From Actinomycetes bacterium (GTDB taxonomy: Bacteria; Actinomycetota; Acidimicrobiia; Acidimicrobiales; Bog-793): DNA of 64,000 nt. Below are positions 16,846-24,104 of this stretch, in pieces. The notes beneath the pieces are model-generated. The model did not search any database, was not told the DNA's origin, and saw only the letters and a program-made list of their open reading frames with translations. How positions within the stretch are numbered: position 1 is the stretch's first letter; every line of letters starts with the position of its first letter. A program made the translations under genes and the position numbers. The DNA lies in assembly GCA_021809425.1 (NCBI GenBank), contig JAKBAA010000005.1:1-64000 (forward strand). Direction: 5' to 3'.

Positions 16846-17967
16846 CTAGTAGCTACGGGCGTGGGCGCTGAACTGCTTCCACGCCGCCTGCCAGGGGCCG
16901 TAGTTTGCCTCCTGCGAGGCCGGGCGGAGACCCGAGCCCGTGAGCGCAGCCTGCTGCTTCGCGACCTTCAGGTTGTACGTGAACTGCGGCTTGCTGAAGG
17001 AGGACAAGGCAAGCGGCCAGCCGTTCAGGTGCTTCAGCTGCCGCCAAGCCAGCTCGTAGTCCGCGACCGGGTCGGCGTTGCTCGTGTAGGTCGCCGCATT
17101 CGCCACCCACGACACCTCGTTGCCGTTGAAGAGCTTCGCCGACGCGAGCCAGGCAAGGTCGATCGCCTCGGCCTCCGCCGGGTTGGCCTTCAGCCAGGAC
17201 GGCTGGGCGGCCATGAAGCTGTCGGCGTAATTCGGAAGCAACTCCGTCGCCGTGGCAAGCGAGTGGAACTTGGAGGTGATCGAGGACGGCAACCCGGCAG
17301 CCGCCGTGAAGGCCGCGTCCACCTGGCCGGCCACGAGGGCGTTCAGCGAGGACGAGCTTGCGCCGGTGGCGATGAGGTGGATGTCGGACTGCTTCAGCCC
17401 CGCCTTTGCCAGCACGGCGCTCAGCATCACGCCGTCGGGCGACGCCCCACAGCAGTACGCGACCGACTTGCCCTTCAGATCGGCAAGGGTCTTGATGCTC
17501 GGGCTCGCGAGCAGCTCGTCGTCGAGGTGCACCTGGTTCGGACCGAAGGCGACGAGGCCTGCGTCCACCTCGGTCGGCAGCGGTCCCGACGTCGCCACGA
17601 GCTTCCCTCCGGCGACGGCCAGCTCGGTGGCGTTCTGCGAGGCGTTCGTCTGCGACGCGTTCGCGCCCCACTTCTGGAGGAACCGAACAAGGTTGTGCAC
17701 GTTCGTGTCCCCGACGTGGGCGCTGCCGGCCGCGTTCCCGAGGTTGAAGGTCATCCCGTTGAGGATCGGCGTCCCGTTCGAGCGGAACGCCAGGTGGGTC
17801 GGCGTCGAGCCCGCTCGTGACCCGACCCTTGCCGGCGCGCTCGCTCCCGAGGCCGCCGTCATCCCCGCCGTCATCGTGACGAGCACCGCCCCGACGACCG
17901 TCCGGCGAAGCCCTCTCGCCAGACCCCGACGACGCGTCACCTTTGCATGTTGCAGACTTTCCCCCAC
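16846..17967 (-). CDS. NitT/TauT-type ABC substrate-binding protein
   Basis: The 373-residue protein begins with twin arginines and a hydrophobic segment (RRTVVGAVLVTMTAGMTAAS) giving a Sec-type signal. The body shows the NMT1/TauA pattern: LAVAGGKLVATSG, TLADLKGKSVAYCCGASPDG and LNALVAGQVDAAFTAA. GTG 17967 follows GGGAGGGGG at good spacing. It is the first gene of a long minus-strand operon running through importer, ubiD and the molybdenum hydroxylase, so it probably defines the substrate of the pathway. The ligand is likely an aromatic or heteroaromatic acid by context. Confidence 0.87.
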   Translation of the reverse strand: MGESLQHAKVTRRRGLARGLRRTVVGAVLVTMTAGMTAASGASAPARVGSRAGSTPTHLAFRSNGTPILNGMTFNLGNAAGSAHVGDTNVHNLVRFLQKWGANASQTNASQNATELAVAGGKLVATSGPLPTEVDAGLVAFGPNQVHLDDELLASPSIKTLADLKGKSVAYCCGASPDGVMLSAVLAKAGLKQSDIHLIATGASSSSLNALVAGQVDAAFTAAAGLPSSITSKFHSLATATELLPNYADSFMAAQPSWLKANPAEAEAIDLAWLASAKLFNGNEVSWVANAATYTSNADPVADYELAWRQLKHLNGWPLALSSFSKPQFTYNLKVAKQQAALTGSGLRPASQEANYGPWQAAWKQFSAHARSY

Positions 17968-17985
17968 GCTGGGATCCCCCTCCCT

Positions 17986-18001
17986 AAACGGAAACCGTTT
18001 C
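17986..18001. promoter_or_regulatory. Operator-like inverted repeat over the transcription start
   Basis: AAACGG-AAA-CCGTTT (17986-18000) is a perfect 6-bp inverted repeat. It overlaps a second one, GAAAC-C-GTTTC (17991-18001). It lies just downstream of the -10 at 18006-18011, so a bound repressor would block initiation of the whole import/hydroxylase operon. The nearby IclR gene (21886) is a candidate regulator, by proximity only. Confidence 0.55.
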
Positions 18002-18005
18002 TTGC

Positions 18006-18034
18006 GGTATAGCCGCCAGATCCGAGTGCGTCAA
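18006..18034 (-). promoter_or_regulatory. Sigma-70-type promoter of the import/ubiD/hydroxylase operon
   Basis: On the minus strand TTGACG (18034-18029) and TATACC (18011-18006) are spaced by 17 bases. Initiation near 18000 would give a leader of about 30 bases to GTG 17967. Confidence 0.6.
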
Positions 18035-18129
18035 CTCATGCCATGGTGCCTGACGGATCCGAGCAGGCGCGCGGCGCCGCGGGCCCGTGGGCACCGGCTG
18101 CCCGGCACCGGCTGCCCAGGGCCCGGCGC

Positions 18130-18843
18130 TCAGGCATGGAGCCAAGTCTCCGGCAGGACGCCCGCGTGGGCCGCCACCGTTGCGTAGTACTTCCAGACCT
18201 TCTCGACATGACGCTCGCGTCGGAACGTCGAGAGGAACGAGGCAATCTCCTCGTCGCTGAGGCGATCGACCTGCCCGAGCAGCAGACCCTGCGACAGCGC
18301 CTCGGCGTTCTCGACGAGGTGCAGGGCGTCCACGAAGACGGCGCGGGGGCTCTCGGCGAGCACGACCTCGCCGTGCGCCCGCAGCAGGGTGGCGTGGCAG
18401 TCACCCGTCGTTGCGGCAAGCGCCGCTCCCTTGGCGGGGCTGTCGATGTGCGAGACGTCGCGGTGCACGGGGATGCCCCCGGACCAGCGACTCGCGTGGT
18501 TCTTGACGGGCACGAGCTCCAGGCCTTCGACCATGCTGAACAGCGTCGTCCTGTCGTGGTGGAAGTGGGCGACCGATCCCACATCGGGGCGAGCCCGGTA
18601 GATCTCGGTGTGGATGAACACCTCCGACGGGGGCTTGCCTTCGCCCTTCGTGACCGACCCGTCCAGGTCGACCACGAGGAGGCGCTCGGGCGCGAGCTCG
18701 GCGCGCACGTCGTCGACCGGTTGGATGACGATCTCGCGCTCCCCGACGCGGGCGCTCACGTGCCCGCTGTAGCCGAGGATCCCGGCCTCGACCAGCAGTC
18801 GAGTGCACATTGCGACGTCCACACAGACCGCTTCGAGCTCCAT
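18130..18843 (-). CDS. Class II aldolase/adducin family protein, second copy
   Basis: This 237-residue protein has GYSGHVSARVG, the acidic FIHTEIYRARPDVGSVAHFHHDRTT with the zinc His pair, and LLRAHGEVVLAESP with the third zinc His. It is diverged from the copy at 6973 but keeps the metal site. ATG 18843 is preceded by GGGGGAGAGG. It is separate from the bicupin/EutA-like pair upstream by ~125 bases. Fuculose-phosphate-type aldolase or dihydroxyphthalate-type decarboxylase are both possible; the cluster favours the latter. Confidence 0.85.
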   Translation of the reverse strand: MELEAVCVDVAMCTRLLVEAGILGYSGHVSARVGEREIVIQPVDDVRAELAPERLLVVDLDGSVTKGEGKPPSEVFIHTEIYRARPDVGSVAHFHHDRTTLFSMVEGLELVPVKNHASRWSGGIPVHRDVSHIDSPAKGAALAATTGDCHATLLRAHGEVVLAESPRAVFVDALHLVENAEALSQGLLLGQVDRLSDEEIASFLSTFRRERHVEKVWKYYATVAAHAGVLPETWLHA

Positions 18844-18969
18844 GACCTCTCCCCCAAGCATCGAGGCAGGCGACCGCCCGCCGCTTCTGGCAACCTCATC
18901 GTTCGCCTCACCGCCGGCCGTGCGCGGGCCGGCGACGGCTGCTCGGGCAGGCGCGCCCGACGGCCGTGC

Positions 18970-20085
18970 TCAGCGGCCGTGCCCTGCTGGCTCCATCTGG
19001 CAGTCGACCCCGCGATGGTCGAGCTCTTCCAGGTAGATGGCCCGAATGCGCGGGTCCTCGTCCTCGTAGTCGATCTGGCGGCCTCCGTCCTCGAGCGACT
19101 TGTCCACACCCAGGAAGTGCCGCCTCCGCTCGTCGGTCAGTGGATAGCGAAGGCCGCCATAGGCGACAGCGAGGTAGCGGACCGGCGACTCGGAGGTGTT
19201 GAAGTGCTGGTGGAACATCTGGTCGGGTGGCGCGTAGACGACACCGTGGCGCCAGTCGATCCGCCGGAACTCCTCGTCGCCCTCGTACCACAACAGGCTG
19301 TAGCCGTGCCCGTCCACGGTGAACACGTGAAAGTCCGGACCGTGCCGGTGCCCCTTCTTGTAGGTCCCCACGGGCATCTCCGACACGTGGGCGTGCATCG
19401 TCGAGTCGGCGAGCACGAACTTGAGGTTCCGGCTCCCGGCGCCCCTCGCTGCCCAGGCCGGCAGCTCGAACTGGCGGAGGTCGGGGACGAAGTTGGTCTC
19501 CCACATGTGCCGACCCGGCGCCACGCCGACGAAGTCGCCCTCACCGGCGAACCGGCCGTCCCTCCCGAACCGCTCCTCGAAGGACCACGGGTTCTCGAAG
19601 ATGAAGCGCTCCTGACGAAACACCTTCATCACGAGCGGCAGGCTCGTCACCGAGGCGAAGCGCGCCGGTGCCGACCCGCTGGCATTGAAGTGGCGGTAGC
19701 GAGCGTTGAGCGGGAGGCCGAAGAGGCTGCGGGGCCCCCACTCGAAGCTATGGGCCCGGCCGTCGGCACGCTCGACCGTCGTCGTGCCGTGCCCGGAGAG
19801 GACGTAGACGACCTCTTCGTAGAGGTGCTGCTGCAGGATGGTCGAGCCGCCGGGCGGCAGCTCGGCCACCACCACGTTCACGTTGTCACCGCGACCGAGC
19901 AGGTGGACGACCGCGGCCGGCACGCCGAGGCGGGCCCATGGCGCCACCTCGACCTCGAGCAGGTCGACCCCGAAGTCCTCGACGATCGGGATCCCTTCGT
20001 TCCGGACCCATCGGTCGTACGGGTCGACCAGCAGCTTTCCCTCGGTCGCCGCTGCGGCGATGAGCTCGTCGACGTTCTCGCTCAA
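18970..20085 (-). CDS. Bicupin protein, possible aromatic ring-cleavage dioxygenase
   Basis: This 371-residue protein contains two cupin domains. The first has QQHLYEEVVYVLSG (His87, Glu90/91). The second has the fuller metal set HRHGPDFHVF (His246, 248, 253) and FHQHFN (His292, 294). Two-cupin length and acid context recall gentisate-type extradiol dioxygenases, but the first domain has only one His, so catalysis probably resides in the second. The start is taken as TTG 20085, one base after the EutA-like stop, with GGGGGTG upstream; no ATG or GTG precedes the conserved region. Oxygenase function is inferred. Confidence 0.75.
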   Translation of the reverse strand: MSENVDELIAAAATEGKLLVDPYDRWVRNEGIPIVEDFGVDLLEVEVAPWARLGVPAAVVHLLGRGDNVNVVVAELPPGGSTILQQHLYEEVVYVLSGHGTTTVERADGRAHSFEWGPRSLFGLPLNARYRHFNASGSAPARFASVTSLPLVMKVFRQERFIFENPWSFEERFGRDGRFAGEGDFVGVAPGRHMWETNFVPDLRQFELPAWAARGAGSRNLKFVLADSTMHAHVSEMPVGTYKKGHRHGPDFHVFTVDGHGYSLLWYEGDEEFRRIDWRHGVVYAPPDQMFHQHFNTSESPVRYLAVAYGGLRYPLTDERRRHFLGVDKSLEDGGRQIDYEDEDPRIRAIYLEELDHRGVDCQMEPAGHGR

Positions 20086-20086
20086 C

Positions 20087-21724
20087 TCACACCCCCGGGC
20101 TCTCGTCGCCCCATCGTGGCATCCCTGACCTTTCCGGCGTCGGCTCGGCCACGAGACGGCTCGGCGGCGCGAACAGCAGCGACTTGACGACGACCGGCAC
20201 GACCCCACTCGGCCGGCGCGGTGGCGCCAGGTCGACGAAGTCCATGCCGCCCAGCTCGAGGCCGTCGAGCGCCACGACCACTGGCGAGACGAGCCCGATC
20301 TCCTCGGCCATGATGCGGCCGAGGGAGGCGCCGAGGTCGCGATCGACCACGAGCACGGCGAGCTCGACGCCGTCGCCGCCCGAGGTGCGCACCGCGTCGG
20401 CGACCCCGGCGCCCAGCGCGAGCAGGCGCTCGTGGGACGGGTCGCCCTCCCACGAGAAGGCCAGGGCGACCGCCCGCGCCGCCTCGATGGCCTCCCGACG
20501 GGTCGCCATCGCCCGACGAGCCGCCTCGGCGATCGCCCTGCGCTCCGGGTGCTCGAGGTCGATCGCCGGCCGCACCACCGGGACACCGTGCGCCGGAAGG
20601 ACCGCCTCGTCCCCGACGAGCACCGTGCTCCCGCTCACCTGGGTCGAGAACTGTGCGACGCCGATCACCGTTGCCCGGATGCCCTCGCCTGCGGGCAGCA
20701 GGGCCGGCGAGGAGGCCTCGGCGGCGAGGCGCCATCGGATCGCCTCGGCGAGCGATCGGCCGAGGTCGCCGAAGTCTCCCTGCTCACGCCCGGAGAGGAA
20801 CTCTGCGACCCCTCCCGAGAAGCTCACCGCGGCCACCGGAGACCACCGGATCGCCTCGGTGAGCCAGAGCGCCCTCGCCAGCGGGTCGTCCCGCCCGAGG
20901 ATCGTCGCCACCAGGACCTCCGCCATGCGGGCCGCGAGGACCTCCTCCAGCTGCGGCGAAAGCCGCGAGCCGACCTCGAGGTCGGCGCCGACGGCGGCAG
21001 CGATGGCACGACCGTTCCCCTCCAGGCGGACGATCCGGCGCCCCTCGCCCCAAGCCATGAGACGGCTCCCGAGACCGAGCGCCCCGGTGGAGACGACCGC
21101 CCCTGCCTCGCAGCGTGCCAGCTTGGTCGTGCTCCCTCCGACGTCGACCGCCAGGACCGCCGCACCGGTCGCCCTCGAGCGACCCACCGCGCCCGACCCG
21201 TGCGCGGCAAGCTCGGCCTCGAGATGGTGGCCGGCAGCGGCACACACGAAGCGGCCGGCGTCGCGGGCGATGGCATTGGCCACGGCCTGCGCATTGCTCC
21301 GCTCGAGGGCCGCTCCGGTGAGGAGCACCGCACCCGTGTCGACCTCCTCGAAGCCCAGGCCCGAGGCTCGCTCCGACGCCGCGAGAAAGTCCGCGAGGCG
21401 CGCGGCGTCGATCAGCCCGCCGTCGTCGGCGTACGGTGTGAGCAGGACGGGCGAGCGCCACAGCTCCTCGCGCCCGGTCATCACGTATCGGCTCGAGAGC
21501 GCCGTGGCCAACCGCTCGAGGCGGACCTTGGAATGGGAGAGGTGCGTGGTGGAGGAGCCGACGTCGATCCCCACCGTGCGGAGCTCGAACGCCTCGACGC
21601 CCTCGAGCAGTTGCCACGTGGAGCTCACCGCAGCGCGTGTGCGACGGGGCGAGGGCCGCCGGCCCGGGCCGACGGACACGTGCGGCTGCACCAGCACGCC
21701 AGCCCCCTTGACCGCCCCATGCAT
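20087..21724 (-). CDS. EutA-like reactivating factor (ASKHA fold)
   Basis: The ~545-residue protein resembles EutA along its length: VGIDVGSSTTHL (phosphate loop 1, residues 51-62), WRSPVLLTPYADDGG, DTGAVLLTGAALE, LAVDVGGSTTKLA (phosphate loop 2), SFSGGVAEF and C-terminal VVPVVVKSLLF. EutA is an ATP-dependent reactivase that swaps damaged B12 out of ethanolamine ammonia-lyase, yet no lyase genes lie in this window. It is followed one base later by the bicupin. ATG 21724 was chosen because the likely -10 covers ATG 21751; GTG 21628 would also keep the fold. Its partner enzyme is unknown. Confidence 0.8.
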   Translation of the reverse strand: MHGAVKGAGVLVQPHVSVGPGRRPSPRRTRAAVSSTWQLLEGVEAFELRTVGIDVGSSTTHLSHSKVRLERLATALSSRYVMTGREELWRSPVLLTPYADDGGLIDAARLADFLAASERASGLGFEEVDTGAVLLTGAALERSNAQAVANAIARDAGRFVCAAAGHHLEAELAAHGSGAVGRSRATGAAVLAVDVGGSTTKLARCEAGAVVSTGALGLGSRLMAWGEGRRIVRLEGNGRAIAAAVGADLEVGSRLSPQLEEVLAARMAEVLVATILGRDDPLARALWLTEAIRWSPVAAVSFSGGVAEFLSGREQGDFGDLGRSLAEAIRWRLAAEASSPALLPAGEGIRATVIGVAQFSTQVSGSTVLVGDEAVLPAHGVPVVRPAIDLEHPERRAIAEAARRAMATRREAIEAARAVALAFSWEGDPSHERLLALGAGVADAVRTSGGDGVELAVLVVDRDLGASLGRIMAEEIGLVSPVVVALDGLELGGMDFVDLAPPRRPSGVVPVVVKSLLFAPPSRLVAEPTPERSGMPRWGDESPGV

Positions 21725-21749
21725 CCCCCTGAGCAGAATTGACTTCTTC

Positions 21750-21778
21750 ATTGTGTTCCGGGGCGCCCGACACGTCAA
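21750..21778 (-). promoter_or_regulatory. Promoter for the EutA-like/bicupin genes
   Basis: On the minus strand TTGACG (21778-21773) and CACAAT (21755-21750) are 17 bases apart. The -10 overlaps ATG 21751, arguing that translation begins further in. Confidence 0.45.
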
Positions 21779-21824
21779 GCGCAGCGTCGTCCCAGGTGAT
21801 CCCGCCGTTCCGAGATCGGCTCGA

Positions 21825-21830
21825 TAGGAT
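21825..21830 (+). promoter_or_regulatory. -10 element TAGGAT for the IclR gene
   Basis: TAGGAT fits TANNNT and lies 55 bases upstream of ATG 21886 in the divergent region; no clear -35. A 13-codon reading frame (GTG 21838 to TAG) follows it but has no ribosome binding site. Confidence 0.35.
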
Positions 21831-21885
21831 GGGCGACGTGCCATCTTTGCGGACCGGGCCCATCGGCCGTCTCGCGTAGGCCTCG

Positions 21886-22689
21886 ATGACGGATCACCCA
21901 CGGAGGACGAGCAAGGGCGCCAGCGCCAACGAGCGGCGGCCCAACTACCCGATCGAGTCGGTCGACAACGTCCTGCGACTTCTCCTCCTGATCGAGGCAC
22001 ACGGTGAGATCCGGGTCTCCGAGGCGAGCGCCAAGCTCGGCATCGCCGTCTCGACGGCACACCGGCTTCTCGCGATGCTGCTCCACCACGACTTCGTGAA
22101 GCAGGATCCGGTCTCGAAGGTGTATGCCCCGGGGCCGGTGCTCGTCCGGCTCGGCCTCGGCGCCATCCGCGAGATGGACATCCGGGTCATCGCCCGGCCC
22201 TACCTCGTGAAGCTGCGTGACGAGGTCGGGGAGACCGTCCACCTCGCGTTGCCGAAGGGACCGGAGATCCTCTTCGTCGACTCCATCGAGAGCAACAAGG
22301 CCCTGCGCGTCTCCGGCCGGATCGGCGCGTCCATGTGGGCCCACTGCACCTCGGTCGGCAAGGCCTATCTCGCCGAGGAGAGCGACGAGCGGCTCCTCGA
22401 GCTCTACCCCTCCATCGAGCTTGCCTCGATCACGTCCGCCTCCATCACGTCCAGGTCCCGCCTGTTCGCCGAGCTTCAGGAGGTGCGTGAGCGAGGCTAT
22501 GCGGAGAACGCGAACGAGAGCGAGGAGGGCGTCGGCTCCGTAGGGGTCGCGATCCACGACCGCCAGGGTCGAGCGGTCGCCTCGATCTCGGTGTCCCTCC
22601 CCCTTTCGCGCCTCACGCCCACGATCCGCGCAGAGGTCGTGCAGGCGGCCCTTGGCGCGGCCCACGACATCGAGGACGCGCTGCCCTGA
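21886..22689 (+). CDS. IclR-family transcriptional regulator
   Basis: The 267-residue protein has an N-terminal winged helix (VDNVLRLLLLIEAHGEIRVSEASAKLGIAVSTAHRLLAML) and an IclR effector domain with HLALPKGPEILFVDSIES, MWAHCTSVGKAYLA and NESEEGVGSVGVAIHD. IclR proteins often control aromatic catabolism and sense pathway acids. It is transcribed divergently from the EutA-like/bicupin genes. It may also control the operon at 17967, whose promoter carries an inverted repeat, and the 22786 gene, which is convergent to it. Confidence 0.92.
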   Translation: MTDHPRRTSKGASANERRPNYPIESVDNVLRLLLLIEAHGEIRVSEASAKLGIAVSTAHRLLAMLLHHDFVKQDPVSKVYAPGPVLVRLGLGAIREMDIRVIARPYLVKLRDEVGETVHLALPKGPEILFVDSIESNKALRVSGRIGASMWAHCTSVGKAYLAEESDERLLELYPSIELASITSASITSRSRLFAELQEVRERGYAENANESEEGVGSVGVAIHDRQGRAVASISVSLPLSRLTPTIRAEVVQAALGAAHDIEDALP

Positions 22690-22785
22690 ACCCTCGCGAC
22701 GGGACCGCCGCCGGTGACCGTGCGCCGGTCCGTGCGCCGGTCATCGTCCGCCGGTCCGCTCCGCCGCCCGGAGCGGCGTCGCTGG

Positions 22786-23769
22786 TCAGACTCTGAAGCT
22801 CGCCAGCACCTGGCGGGGAAAGAGCTCCTCGGGGGTCAACAACGTGCGGGCGACCCCCTGCTCGTGGGCGAAGCGCAGGAACGCCTCGATCGTGGTGCGG
22901 TTGGGCTCGAGGCCGTACGGCCACAATGGGCCCCCGAGCTGCGCCGTCAGCTCGCGGATGCGCTCGGGGATCCACGGGATGGGCAGCCGGCTCGCCGTCA
23001 TGTCGGCGAGGCGAGCCTCGCTGCGGCGCTTTGCCTCCTCGAAGGCGGACAAGAGGTTCATCGCGACCCACGGATGCTCCTCGAGCAGCCGGGCGCGAAG
23101 GACCACGACGTGCATGATCGGGAAGATGCCCGTCCTGCGCACGTACGCTTCCTCCACCGGCTGGTGGTCGGGAAAGAGCCGGACGATCCCCGGGTCGCCT
23201 TCCTCGAAGCTGCGTGGGGGGTGCGCCGAGAAGACCGCGTCCAGGTCGCCGGCGTGGAGCATCTCGTCGAGCGTCCGGTCCTTCACCGGCGTGAGCCGGA
23301 CACCGTCCGGCAGGCTCAGCTCGACCTTCTCGGTCCGACCCGCCTGGTTGACGCCAGCCTGGAACCATTCCACGTCGGACAGCGCAACGCCCCACTCGTG
23401 CATGAGGAGCGACCTGCTGTAGACGGCGGCGGTCTGGCACCACTCGGGCACGCCGATGCGCGCGCCGGCGAGCTCGTCCGGTGTCCGCGGCCCCGTCGGC
23501 GTGACGTAGATCGACGAGTGGCGGCACACCCGCGACGGGAACACGGGCAGGGCCACGACCGACTCGTCGCCCGCCGCGCGCAGGGCGACGTACTTCGCGA
23601 AGGACAGCTCGGAGACGTCCCACTCCCGGTAGTTGATGAAGCGGAAGAAGATCTCCTCGACCGGCAACGAGAGAAAGGAGAGCGCCATGCCCTCGGCCCG
23701 GACTCTCTCCTCGACCAGGTCGCGGGTGTGCTCGTAGTCGCTCATGGCGACGGTGAGCCGGACGGTCAC
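22786..23769 (-). CDS. 4,5-dihydroxyphthalate decarboxylase-like / NMT1-type protein, copy 2
   Basis: This 327-residue paralogue of the 7844 product shares YREWDVSELSFAKYVAL, GVPEWCQTAAVYSR, EVEWFQAGVNQAGRTEKVEL-like loops and FPIMHVVVLRARLLEEHPWV. Again there is no signal peptide, arguing for an enzyme rather than a binding protein. GTG 23769 has GGAAGG eight bases upstream and matches the copy-1 start; the longer reading adds a charged leader without homology. A good promoter lies about 190 bases upstream, giving a long leader. Confidence 0.8.
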   Translation of the reverse strand: MTVRLTVAMSDYEHTRDLVEERVRAEGMALSFLSLPVEEIFFRFINYREWDVSELSFAKYVALRAAGDESVVALPVFPSRVCRHSSIYVTPTGPRTPDELAGARIGVPEWCQTAAVYSRSLLMHEWGVALSDVEWFQAGVNQAGRTEKVELSLPDGVRLTPVKDRTLDEMLHAGDLDAVFSAHPPRSFEEGDPGIVRLFPDHQPVEEAYVRRTGIFPIMHVVVLRARLLEEHPWVAMNLLSAFEEAKRRSEARLADMTASRLPIPWIPERIRELTAQLGGPLWPYGLEPNRTTIEAFLRFAHEQGVARTLLTPEELFPRQVLASFRV

Positions 23770-23934
23770 CCTCGGAGCCTTCCGGTCATCAGGACCTCCC
23801 GTCCGTTCGGCCGCCCTCGTCACGCTGCCCCTGCGTCGAAGGAGCTCCGAAGGGAGGACACCTTCTGCGGCGGCCCACCGCCACCTCGCGCGCCCCCCGC
23901 CCGGGACCCACGACCCACAGGATCCGGGGCTTTT

Positions 23935-23951
23935 CCAGAAGGCGATTCTGG
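23935..23951. promoter_or_regulatory. Operator-like inverted repeat CCAGAA-N5-TTCTGG
   Basis: CCAGAA (23935-23940) and TTCTGG (23946-23951) are perfect complements around GGCGA. The repeat begins 3 bases past the -10 of the minus-strand promoter and would cover the start point. Confidence 0.5.
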
Positions 23952-23954
23952 CAC

Positions 23955-23983
23955 AAGCTAGGGACGGCGCACGAGCCTGTCAA
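23955..23983 (-). promoter_or_regulatory. Promoter of the second dihydroxyphthalate-decarboxylase-like gene
   Basis: Minus strand: consensus TTGACA (23983-23978), 17-base spacer, TAGCTT (23960-23955). The predicted leader to GTG 23769 is about 180 bases. Confidence 0.6.
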
Positions 23984-24104
23984 GCGGTGCGCGGGTACGG
24001 CCACCACGCCCGGTCCGTCGGCCGACGGAGGCGCCGGGCCGCGCCTGGCACGCCGACGGTGGGCACGTTGCGCCCACGGCACGCCACGGCGGCCGCAGCG
24101 ACGG

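Larger units (their letters stand above)
23770..24104. other. Intergenic region with promoter and long leader of the 22786 gene
   Basis: No convincing gene is present. It contains the promoter at 23955-23983 and the inverted repeat at 23935-23951; the remainder is GC-rich leader sequence. Confidence 0.55.
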
